A program made the translations under genes and the position numbers. Shown in pieces: positions 49,501 through 60,815 of a stretch of 64,000 bases of DNA. Source of the DNA: Poecilobothrus nobilitatus (lineage: Eukaryota > Arthropoda > Insecta > Diptera > Dolichopodidae); assembly GCA_947095535.1 (NCBI GenBank), contig OX352773.1:267708515-267772514 (forward strand). Reading direction: 5' to 3'. Positions within the stretch are counted from its first letter, which is position 1; each line of letters begins with the position of its first letter. The notes beneath the pieces are model-generated. The model was not told the origin of the DNA. It worked only from the letters and a program-made list of their open reading frames with translations, and did no database searches.

Positions 49501-50759
49501 TTGTTACCTTGAGTATCATACAAACTAGAAGCCTACCGCTACAGTGATAAAAGAATTATATAAAGGGAAGCAGACCAAAAATTGTTTCCTTCTTATCAGT
49601 TCTGAAAGTGTATAAGTGGTGAGAAAACTTCAAAACTTTTATTATATTCGTAAATAAAAGGATTTACGGAAATTTGTTTAAAAGAATATAAATTTCTATA
49701 CTATAAATTTTTATACAGGATAAATTTAAACGAATGGCTTATTTAAATTGGCTGAACCTTTTTAGTTTTAAGATATATCGAAGGTCGAAAGGTTGAAATA
49801 CTTTTAAAAATATTGATGACAAAATAAATTTCAACAAGGTGGAAGGACCCTAACTTTAAACATTTTTTTTTCTCCAACTTTTATTTCTTAATCAATTAAA
49901 TTTCTGCAATTTTCAATTAAAATAAATAATTTTAATTAATTAAAATTTCTAAAATAAAGATAAATTAAAAACAGAAAAAAAAAAACAAAAATGAAATTTT
50001 TTTGTTATAAAGCCACTCATTATTCCACCGAGTAATATCAATTTCAATTTGTCATAATAATATGGAATTCATTTCCCAAATGGGTTAAAAAAAAAAGAAC
50101 AAACCAACTAACCAACCAATAACCAATGAACAAAAACTCTATTATGAAATTATTTTATTAAATTTTACGTGAAGATAATATTTCCAAAAATTACAAAATA
50201 AATTAACAAAAAATGATTTAATTAATGAATAATTTAATTTAAATATATGTAAAAAAATCAGCTATATCCACCACAGGACCGACCGCTATTATACAAAAAT
50301 AATAATTTACATTCATACATATATACATATTTACATACATACATATTATATCAAAGCAAAATAACTTCTAATAATTTAACATCATTTTTTTTTATTCAAT
50401 AACAATAATAACTATAAACTAAGCGATGAATTAATCGTAAAAATATACATATGTACATTAATTGATACATCCGTTTACATATTATATAAATATGTAGGTA
50501 CATAATTTTTTTTTTCATTCAAAAATATTAGAAGTAAAAAATAATAAAAACTGTAAACAAATACAAAACAAACATAACAGTAATATTGAATCTGCTAACA
50601 AAAATTTTACAGTTTGAATTTTCCGTCATCAACAAGAGTATGTATGTATATAAATTTTTAGACATAAAAAACAAACAAAAAAAATGTGTTCATATAAATT
50701 CATATGGTCTGTTCTAATAATATGTAAGAAATTTGGACTTTTAGGAAAAAAATTAAATA

Positions 50760-51110
50760 AAAGCTAAAGTTGGTCGGATCAAAAAATGTTCTATGGCAAA
50801 GTTGTAGCTCTTTACTTGTGCAAACCCTTTGTCTTAATAATTTTTCTCATAATATTTTCCACTAGTAAACTACTACTTCCGGTTGTCTGATTTGCTCCAA
50901 AAGCTTAACAATCCGAGATATTTATATCACAATCTTAAATATGAAATTTCAAAAAATTTGACTCAGTCGTTTAAGCTGAAAATGTTCCCACAGACATACA
51001 AACACACACATACTAGACAGACATCACGCTAAACAATTTTTTATAGCCTTCTATGCACCGAAGTAGTGCATTTTTGCCAAAATCTCGGGTACAAATTTTT
51101 AGTATGAAAA
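50760..51110. repeat. Transposon-like intronic block
   Basis: Composition differs from the surroundings. Motifs such as AGTTGGTCGGATC, AAGTTGTAGCTCTTTAC, GACTCAGTCGTTTAAGC and ACAGACATACAAACACACAC resemble the noncoding bodies of the other repeats here, but I find no second copy in the window and no ends. Confidence 0.35.
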
Positions 51111-52719
51111 CAATATCTACCTTATACATAATTGTGTGTGCGGTCGGTAAAAATATAAAAAATACAAATAAAAGAAAAAATATTTTTATTGAGTGAGTTG
51201 GTATGGTGCAAAATTATATTTTTGAATCCAGTATTCAGTATCCTAGAATCCATATTTAATAGATTGCAAATTTTACATAAATATAAATATTTAAATAAAT
51301 TATGTACAAATATCACCACGATTGAAAGTCAAATAAAAAGATGATACAGAACAAAAAAAAAAACAAAAGAATTAATTTTCAGTAACAATTGGTTTAATCT
51401 CTTTCTAATGTAGTCTTTAATCCTATAATATTGAGACGAAAGGGTTGTAAGAACTGAATTGTTTTTAGTGATTGTGAAAATATTTCTGTGCTAGTTTCTT
51501 TCAAATATGTTTAAGAAGTTAAAAACAAAACTGGGTCAAGTCTATTTAATACCTTTGCATTTCTGTATTCTTGTTTTATACTATTTTATTCTAGAAATTT
51601 CTTATAGATCGAAATTAAAAATATCCTTATATTTTACTTTCCCCTGGACGAACATTTCAAAATCTGGTCCACAAAGATGTGATCATAATACTATTCCTAT
51701 TAATTTAAAATACTTAATTATAAAATTTATATAGCGTATTCGGGATGTAAACCTAAGAACTTTTCACTGAAAGATTGTCGACTTAAGTACTGCATCATTA
51801 ATCAGATAAAAAGATATTCTTTTTAAATTGAAAAATCGAAATTAAATAGACTTTTTGGCTTAAAATAATAAAATATAATTTGGGATTCGTTTTGAAGCTT
51901 CTGAAAAAAAAAAAACATATTTCTTTTCCCAATTTTTCTTTTCTGCGCTAAAGACTTTACCAATTATTAAACATATTACGTTTGCGCATAAGTGCTTGAA
52001 GTGCATATTCATGTAATTACAAGTATTAATTAATATGAATAATGTACACCTATACGCAGTTCTAACAAATGATTTTATTTAAATAATCAATTAAATTATT
52101 AAACAGCAGCTTAATGTATTTTATATACCCAATATTTTTATAAAGAGAAAAAAAGTTGGGATAAAAACGAGCATAAGAGATTTACTTATATTCATTTCAA
52201 CAAGTTATTTTTTGGTGCCCTGTCATACTTCCACAGGTCAGAAGCCCATTATACGGATATGTCCCATAAGAGTGGGGTTATCCACAATATATGTGGGATA
52301 TAAACTTATAAATTTCTGAGTAATAGTCCCATCATATTTTTAATATTTATGACCTTATAACTCACATATAGCGGGTTATAACACAACAGTGTTAGAATAG
52401 TTTTGGCTCCCATCGGTAGTGACTCATAACACCAATTAATTTTGATAGGATTATAACTTAAAGAAACTAAATAAATTAAAAACGTTTTTTGTTATTTTAT
52501 TGTTTTTAGTTTTCTAAATATAAAACAAATGACAAAACAAACAAAATTTGGAACTTTCTCCGAAATAAAAACAATATAAAGGTAATTGCTTAGTAATAAA
52601 TGATTTGTTGTTGAAAACTTTTTGTTGTTGTTATTGAAATGTTTGAACATAAATGATCAGAAGGGATATTCAAGTTGGTTATCAAATCAAGATTCAATAA
52701 TTTGTTTGGCTAGGGTTTT

Positions 52720-52815
52720 AAGGTGGCAGCCCCTCCTATTTTAGATTCTTTGATATTGGAATATGTATGTAAAAAAATAATTCGGATAGATTTTATAGTT
52801 GGTTACAAAATTTCC
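52720..52815 (+). repeat. Dispersed repeat R2, copy 3
   Basis: Contains AAGGTGGCAGCCCCTCCTAT, TTCTTTGATATTGGAATATG, AAAAAAATAATTCGGATAG and ATTTTATAGTTGGTTACAAA, in the same order as 23876-23970. Confidence 0.5.
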
Positions 52816-53395
52816 AAAATCCAACTCTAGAAATTCTGATTCTTGCATATACGAATAATAAGTAATATAAAGACCCTGATTTTTTTACCAACCAAAAATC
52901 CCTTCTAATGCAGAATCTCATACACACATAAGAAATTTTCGTAAGCTATATTTCTAATAGCTACATATTTTATTAAAACTGTGCTTTTTTCCGAAACATT
53001 ATGGTGGTAAGACCAAATATTTTGTGGTATTATAACTCACTTGCATTTTGTCAAAACACTACAACTTTTATATGAATTTTTGTAAGTTATAAACTCACTA
53101 AAATTTCTTATATGTTTATGACACACCATATTGGGATAAACCCTAATTGAAATTATTTTTGTATAATCTACTATATAGAATATAGTCTCATGGGCTTATT
53201 TCCTTTGAAGTTATAACATAGCACCTTATTATTTATTGTTATTAAAATTTCAGTATAAGCGGTTAATATTTTAATGATTTTTAAATGAGTTTTAAGGTTT
53301 AATAAATATTTAATACATTTTAAATATGTATATGCTCATAAATTGAATTATGAAGAAAATTATATAATATTTTATGTACTATAATTTATATAAAA

Positions 53396-54980
53396 CGAGG
53401 AAGAATACAGTTGACTTTGTCAACTCTTAGATACCCGTACGAACCGTTAGTATGTTCACAGCCTGTCACTCTGCTTACAATATTATTTTTTTAATATTTT
53501 AGTATTTTAAAATAATTTGGGTGAATTTTATAATTTTTAGAACTATGGGTTGTACATATATTCAAACTATATGTTTATATGTACATTCTTCAAAAGCAGA
53601 TTCTAACCTTCCACATAACGATTATCAATCCAAAACTTTTTCAAATATTCTATAGTACCATTTAATACTAAGCGGTAAATGTATATTAAATTTACTAAGT
53701 ACAAAACAGTAAATATAATTTTAAATATTATATTATATTATATTTAAATATTCCATTGACAGAATAATTTCTTATAAGTACAATAAAATACATATGTGTA
53801 TGTAAATACGGCGCTATATAATATACATCTAAACTCTTATCATTCATTTACTAGTGACATATACGATATGTAAATAAACATGATATTATATAAGTATGTA
53901 TATATATCAATATCATATAAATAAAAATTCTTCAAGCAACCGTTATGTTGTTTATTTAATTACATTTTTTTGTACTACGCATTATATCCTCAACAATTTC
54001 AAATTATCGAGTAAAACAAAATGGAAAAAATCCGTTAAAGAAATTTGTTAGAAAATTTGAAAAAATCAAGTAACACTTCCGTCAATTATAAAGTAACCCT
54101 ATATTATTAAAAAAAGTTGTTAACAGAAATAAAAATATAATGTTGGAGCTTTAATTTTTGTGTATTACTTTAACAGGTGTTCAAGTTACAGGTGTTTAAA
54201 AATAGGAAATTTTCAGTTTTTGACCCCTTACAGCTCCTAAACGGGGGGTGATACAAAAAAAATTTCTTAAATGACTCATACTAATTTTCAAAGATCTAAC
54301 TTCTGTCAAAATTTCAAGTTTCCAACTTAAACCGTTTAGAAGATAGAAGGGTTAAAGGATTTTGCAAAATTTGAGTTTCGCATAACGGTAAATTAAGACA
54401 CCGTATGCCAAAAATATATATTTATTGTATATATACTTTTAAAGCTAATGAAAGTTGTAATCGTTTGGCGTTTTCAAAATGAAGATATACCTTATAGAAC
54501 TTGTGCTATAAGAATTTAAATATAGAGCTTTTTTGAACCTTTGGGGAGCTGTAGCTCCGTAACGGGTGGGACTACAAAAAAAAGTTATTAAAAATAAAAT
54601 TAATATTTTTGTGAGATCTATCAGTAGTTAAAATTTCATAGCTCTATTGCAAAAAAAATGTGGAGATCTAAAAGTTAGGTGTTCGAGAGCTACCCTAAGG
54701 CTTGGTCCAAACTCAACCAAAAAAAATAGGGAACCTACAAATTACTCCCAAAATATTTTGTGTAAATTTCAAGATTCTAGCTTTCTTAGTTTTTGAGTTA
54801 GCGTGCTGACGGACGGACGGACGGACGGACGGACGGACGGACGGACGGACATGGCTCAAAAGTCTTAGAATTTTTTTCTGATCCGATCCATACCTTTGAA
54901 GGTATATCTAGCTCGCTTATTTCGAGGTGTTACAAACGGAGGAGTAATTTTATTATACCCGATCCTATCGTACGGGTATA
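53396..54980 (-). mobile_element. DINE/HINE-like element copy B (both ends present)
   Basis: Read on the minus strand: TATACCCGTACGA (54980-54968), TTTGTAACACCTCGAAATAA, GCGAGCTAGATATACC, GGATCGGATC, GCCATGTCCGTCC with the GTCC array (54850-54809), a body of about 1.3 kb, GGTTCGTACGGGTATC (3' inverted-repeat motif around 53430-53442), a perfect stem-loop AGTTGAC/GTCAACT (53409-53415 with 53419-53425) and CTTCCTCG. This is the standard DINE-1/HINE layout of asymmetric inverted repeats, GTCY microsatellite and 3' hairpin. No protein is encoded, so it is non-autonomous. Confidence 0.85.
54809..54850 (-). repeat. (GTCC)n microsatellite of DINE-like copy B
   Basis: About ten uninterrupted units, seen as GGAC on the plus strand, between AGCGTGCTGAC and ATGGCTC. 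Confidence 0.97.
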
Positions 54981-55381
54981 AACATATATTATATTATATA
55001 CATTGTACATTCAACAAATGATTGATTAATTATTATTAATTAAAGTAAAATAGGATATCAATTAAAATTTTAAATTGTTATTAAGTATACGATAGTGTTT
55101 ATTTATTAAATTATTTTGAGAATGATTTATTTTAACCAAAAAACTTTAGGAATTAAAAATAAAAACCTTATATATGTATTTCTTAGTTACTTATATATAC
55201 AATATTTTAATTGATAAATTAAATTAATGAGTAAAATAGGTTTAAAAAAAAAATATTAATTAAAATTTTAAGAAAATGTAATTTAGCAGTTTATTGTGAA
55301 AATCTCAGTAATTTCATAGAAAGTATAAAATAATCCGATATCTAAAGTGTAATAAAATATTTAAAAAATAAATAAATTAAT

Positions 55382-55415
55382 TTCATAGACAATAAATAAA
55401 TAAATTGTCTATGAA
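55382..55415. repeat. Perfect 12-bp hairpin
   Basis: TTCATAGACAAT (55382-55393) and ATTGTCTATGAA (55404-55415) are exact complements around a 10-nt AT loop. It lies between two DINE-like elements. No terminator or RNA gene context supports a function. Confidence 0.7.
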
Positions 55416-55559
55416 TATAATCTAAATACAAAAAATACATTTTGGCGGCAGAATTTTCTGAGACTCTGTATAATCCTTTAATGTGTGTTAAGTTATGTAT
55501 ATACTCGTATATATTCATGTATATTTACTTTAACATTTTCAGTATTGCACTCTACTCTC

Positions 55560-56110
55560 TAATATTTAAAAGAAGAAGACTGTAGAGTAGACTGTGTCAA
55601 CTCTAGGATACTCTCACAAACATAATACATAATATGTATATGCTGTTATGATAAAAGTTAATTATCTTTTAGAAAATTTAAGAAATTGGATTTAATTAAA
55701 TGTCGAGATATATTTTTTCGAGAATTAAATTCGAGAAAATTTTACAAAAGTTTTTACCGTATACAATTTAATCATCGATGTTTACCTTATAGTTTGAAGA
55801 TATGACAACTACCGGAATCTGTTGGCCTAGAGCAACGAAACTTTATTTATTACTATAATGTTTGACCATATTTTAAAAAGTACCAATACATGAGAATATA
55901 AATTATGCTTACTTAAAAAAATAAGTTGTATGCCAGGTGCCAGAACCTGAAATTTGTGTAATCATTTTATTTTTTGTGTAATCATGCGGACAGACGGACG
56001 GATGCACCTACATGGCTAAATCGATTAAGAATTCGATTCTGAGCAAGAATATATTTATCATTTATGGCTCGTCTGTTTTAAGGTGTCACTTGTAAAAATT
56101 GCCAAGCGCC
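55560..56110 (-). mobile_element. Old DINE/HINE-like element copy H
   Basis: Left end GAAGAAGACTGTAGAGTAGA with GTGTCAACTCTAGGATACTC parallels the 3' end of copy B (GAAGAATACAGTTGACTTTG, then GTCAACTCTTAGATACCC). Right part CGGACAGACGGACGGATGCA, ATGGCTAAATCGATTAAGAA and AATTCGATTCTGAGCAAG parallels its microsatellite and 5' region. The body is much shorter and diverged. Confidence 0.6.
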
Positions 56111-58804
56111 CAAGTTGTCAAGTGCACAGTGTTAAGTTTGTTAAATGTCCTTTTACTAATTTTCACTTTTGCGAAATAACTTTTTGCTAAGTGTCTTTTT
56201 CCTAAATACCTTTTGTGTTAAATATGGTTTTTGTTAAATGTCTTTTTGCGAAATGTCCAGTTGTCAAGTGAATGTTGCCAACTGTCGGTTCCCATAATTT
56301 TTATATACACGGTGTTGCACGGTGTATTATATATTCTACGTTTATGGAGTACGTTCCTAAATTTATTTTATGACAAAAATTGCTTTACAGAAGTCTCCAA
56401 AATTCTACCGTTAATTCTACCGTTAAAAGCTACCAACTTAAAATTGTGTAATTATATTTTTTGGTAAATCACTGAAATTGAAATAATTTCTACAAAAGTT
56501 AATGGGAATCATCAAAATTTGACCTATTGGAAAGGTGATACCTGTTTTATTTATACATAGGGCAATGGTTTTGTTTAAAATTACATTTTTGTTGATTGAT
56601 TTATTTTCATTTTTTATTTTTATTTTATTATTATTTTTTTTTTAATTTAATTAAATGCTAATTGAAATTATTTTATAGTCAAGGAAATCATTAAGCTAAC
56701 AAGTAAATGAGGCGATAATAAAAAAACAAACTTATCACATTAATTGGATTTTTTTTTATTTTCATTTTTGTTAGAGCAAATAAAAAAAATTCTGAATATT
56801 TTTCAAGTTTTTAATTTTATTTTTTTATTTTATTTTATTTAATTATACGATGCATGCTTCTATTTGTAGATATTAAAATGTGTATTAGTATGTAAATTAT
56901 ATTATATATAATTATATGACTTTTATCATTATGTAGTGGAGTAATTCAGTGGAAAAAAGGTAAAAAATTATAATAGCAAACGGTTATGAAAAATGCACAT
57001 TTTCAAAATGTCAAGTTCTAAAAATTTTTCAGGTTTATCGAAAAATATTTTGTAAAAAATTAACCGAATTTGAGAAAATAAAACAAAAATTTATTTTAGA
57101 AATTCTCTTAAATTTATTCTAAAGTAGTTTCTGCTTATATTTGTAGATCCCCTTCCTTCTAAAAAAAATTAATTTCTAGAATAAAGCACTAAGATTTGTG
57201 TTGTGTCAAAAAAATTTATTTGGCAAAGATGGTATTGCCATCCCCATCTATATTTATTTAGTATATCATCAAAATGTGCGTATAGGATTTTTAAACGACA
57301 GACGAACTGAACAGAAGAACAAACTAATTATTCCATTTTGAAAATTGTTTTAAAAAAGATCAAAAACAAGATGGAAGAATTAAAACAACAAAAATTAAAT
57401 TGAATAGAATTGAATACAGAAATTGAATAAAATAGTACACATATGATGTATACATATATACATAAAACAAAAACAATGAAAAAAAAATTACCCCGTTATA
57501 TTGAAAGTATTTTATAGTTAATGATTATCAACGCTAGATGGTTCTGTTGATATAAAAATGTAATTAGTTTGAATTAGTTTGTGAAAGAGGCATTGCCGAT
57601 GGAGAATCTTAAATAAATTTAAAACAGTTAAAGAAATGATTTCTGGTAGTTAGCAGAAGAGTTCTGGTAGAATGAGTTGCTGCAAATATATTTTGTTCAG
57701 AAATTTATTATGTCTTTATTCCTCAAAGTTGGCAATATTTAAATAAATGGTAGCATATTAGTTGATTTGGTTGATTATTACAAGCGCAATTAAAAGCGCA
57801 AACACAAGATACAAAAAAAAAAATACCTACAATATAATGAAACTGTTAATGAACATTTAATTTTTTGTCTTAAATATATATATATATATATGTATATAAG
57901 TTTAAATCATATAATGTTGTGTTAAAAAAAGTTAGAATGAATTTGTCAAATATTTCAATGTTAGCTTAATTTTAAATAAACCACATAATAATAAAATTTT
58001 TTTTTGCTAAACAAACCAATTTTATTATGATTACCCCCAGAAAATTCAATGTTGAAAGGATTTTTTTTTTTCCAATTATCGTTTCTAATTAAATTGTGTT
58101 GAATTTTATTTTTATTATGTTGTTTGTAAATACATACACATACGCTCAAACACTTATTTTTTTTTTTTTAGTTTATTATTCTGTTATTTCTGTTGAGTTT
58201 TTTTTTTTTACATTGAAAAACTTAGTTAGTAACCAATAATAATCAATATCATTATCTTTTCATATATGCTATCATATCTTTTTGTCTATATAAAACGTGA
58301 TAAAAAAGTATACATAATATACATATATATATACATAATATTCAATAGAATTCACATAAAGAAAAAAAAAAAAATAACAGGTTATCATTACCATTATCAT
58401 GATCAATATCATTTTCATTATTCTTTCAAAATTTATATTCTATATACAGTTATTCAAGAGCTCAATCTATTCTGATCTGTTTCATTCACTAAAATTATGG
58501 GAAGTCTCATTCAATTTGAAACCTATTTAAAAGTTATTGAACATAAAATAATAAAAAAAAAAATAAAGTGAGGAAAAGAGAAATCCTTATTCAGCAATCT
58601 ATCAATAACAGATGTGATTCATTTTTTTATTAATTTTTTCTTTTTTTTTATCATTTCTCACTTTTTTATTGTTGGATTTTTTGTTTGCATTTACAAAACA
58701 GATCATTTATGATTTTCATAGATTCACTATTCGCGTTTTTTTTTTTAATTTTAATTTAATGGTACTAAAATTGTTTAAAAAAAAAAAACTTAGTATCATG
58801 AAAT

Positions 58805-58855
58805 TGTTAGAGCGTATAACGGTAACAGTTTTAGAGCGTATAACGGTAGAGTATT
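58805..58855. repeat. 24-bp tandem duplication
   Basis: TTAGAGCGTATAACGGTA occurs twice with a period of 24 bp, visible in both DNA and the overlapping spurious frame. Confidence 0.85.
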
Positions 58856-60100
58856 AAAATAATTAGTTTAACTATGAAGAAGATGAAAATATACCGGCTG
58901 TTATGAATAGTCTCTTAATTCAATTGTACTATTTAGAAATTTCATACTACGTTTAATTTAATATTTTAGTACCCATTCTATTTATAAAATTAGTACTGCA
59001 GGATGTTAAAAGTAGATTCTAAATTCAAACGGTATAAGTTAAAATATTATCCTAGTTCTCTTGAATTTAAAGAGCGGGCCACTTCAAATAAAGATTTATA
59101 AGATAAAAAGAAGCTTTGAAACTTTTGTTTTAAACTGTTTTTTTTGAATATCTAAACATATTACCGTTATTACGACAGATTAATAAAAATTCGATTTCTA
59201 TCAAAAGAAACATAAAAAGTAATGACGATGCGATTTCTAAAATTTTTAGTAATCCTATTTCTAAATTAAATAAAATTATGACTCAAGGATTTATCATTTA
59301 GATTATGGTCTATGAACAATTAAATTTTGTTATACCTATGACATTCAAATTTCAACATTGTTAGGAAGCTTTACGATAAATGTGCAGGCATTAGAAAATT
59401 TTCAAAATTTAAGGGAGAAAACGTTTATCAAAGATTGGAATAATATTAAAATAAGTTTTTATCATCCATTTTAATTTGTAATTACAATTATTAGAAAATT
59501 GTACAGTATTTAATTTTACTTTCATTATTAAGCTTGTAAAAATTTTTTTATTTTCATTAATTATGAATTGAAGTTGATTGAAATACGGAAAAAGATTCGG
59601 ATATGTGTAGGTTTACCAGAATTAAAAAAAAAAGATAAAATCAAAAAAATACAATAGAATAAAATATAAATTATAAAGAAAAGGTGCTTGAGCCCATACT
59701 TTTTATCAATCAGATCAAGACTGCAAAAGTGGTTAAAAATTATCGTGAAAGAAATATTGATATATTTTTTTTTTTTGTATTAATTAATATAGGGTTGCGT
59801 ATTTTTCTAATTAAATTGAAGGACACAATACGAATAATTGGAAAATGAAAATATGAAAAATTCAATATTTTTGATTAGAAGAAATTTTTCTATTTTGCTT
59901 CTTTAGATTTAATTTAATTGATTAAGTGCACATAATATACGGCTAGTTAGTTTTTATTAAAGGAAAAAAATTAGCTAAATTAACTGTAATTTAAAGATGA
60001 AGAATTTAAAATTATCAAAGCATTGATTTAATCTAATAAATTGAGTTCTAAAGTTAATTATAAGATATCAAAGAAATAAATTATGTATATATGTATTCAC

Positions 60101-60815
60101 CTTCTGAGCTATCCAATGACACGCCACTGTCCCTTTCCCTTTCAATTATTCTAGATGGGGTTGAAATGTTACTTTCTTCCCTTATTTGTGCTAAATCTAC
60201 CGGTATTGTTGTTGATCCCTGTTGTTGTTGTTGATTAAAACTATTTGTTGTTGTTGTTGTATTAATTTGTTTTTGTGTGCCTCCGGCCGTCGCCAATCCA
60301 AATCCACCAGCACTATTTCCGCTTGATGAAGCCGTATTTGATAATTGTAATCCAATTCCTCCACCTGATAATGTTGCTGTTGAGTTTGAAGAATATTGTT
60401 GTTGATATGTTGTTGCTCCTCCTGTTCCTGTTGTTGTTGATGATAATGATGATGATGGTGAATGATACGTTTGATATAATTTATTATTTTGTAAATGTAA
60501 TTGTTGTTGTTCTTGTTCTTGTTGTTCAGCTGTTGGTGTTGTTGGCTCAAGATTATTGTCTCTAATAGTTTCCAATCCCGGGGTACCAAACGGGAGGCTG
60601 GGAAAAGCCTCACGCATGGCCCCCTTTGTCTTTGTACCGTTCTCAGTAACGGTTTTACGCTGTGTTCCAATATTTGGTGATGGGCGCGGTGATGAACGAT
60701 TTGTTGATTTTCTTTGGAAACGTAAATTTGATGTACCTTCTTGTGGTTGTTGCTGTTGTTGTTGTTGTGGTGTAGCGGCCAATATCTTGCCGCAATTATC
60801 ATCAGCACATAAACT
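60101..60815 (-). CDS. Internal exon 1 (in window) of a RasGEF-domain protein: low-complexity linker
   Basis: Internal coding exon of 715 bp, preceded on the minus strand by a pyrimidine-rich tract ending in CTAG and followed by the donor AG|GTGAAT. The reading frame starts SLCADDNCGKILAATPQ and runs 238 codons plus one base. A run of seven Q occurs near residues 17-23. A basic S/P/R-rich stretch (RFQRKSTNRSSPRPSPN) follows, then the complex-looking segment FPSLPFGTPGLETIRDNN, then long Q/E-, S/T- and G-rich tracts. The exon ends with RIIERERDSGVSLDSSE. No folded domain is recognisable; it is probably a disordered regulatory region upstream of the catalytic domain. The one-base overhang joins in frame to the exon at 32900. 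Other-frame ORFs here, on either strand, are by-products of CAA/CAG/GTT repeats. The exact acceptor is inferred from the splice consensus only. Confidence 0.8.

Larger units (their letters stand above)
32901..60100 (-). other. Intron of about 27.2 kb between exons 1 and 2 of the RasGEF gene
   Basis: Bounded by the donor GTGAAT at 60100 and the acceptor TTGCAG at 32901. It is AT-rich with no convincing coding sequence on either strand. Contents, listed separately, are DINE-like elements at 34180, 38994, 45690, 47240, 53396 and 55560, a pogo-like MITE at 36477, a tRNA-like sequence at 37505, a LINE relic near 43650, and small inverted repeats. Outside these (for example 40461-43649, 48000-49390 and 56111-60100) I see only simple AT-rich sequence and homopolymer runs. 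Confidence 0.8.

Noticed and set aside
54809..54980. Coding LTR retrotransposon end
   Set aside because: No LTR, primer-binding site or polyprotein; the ends fit a DINE/HINE element.
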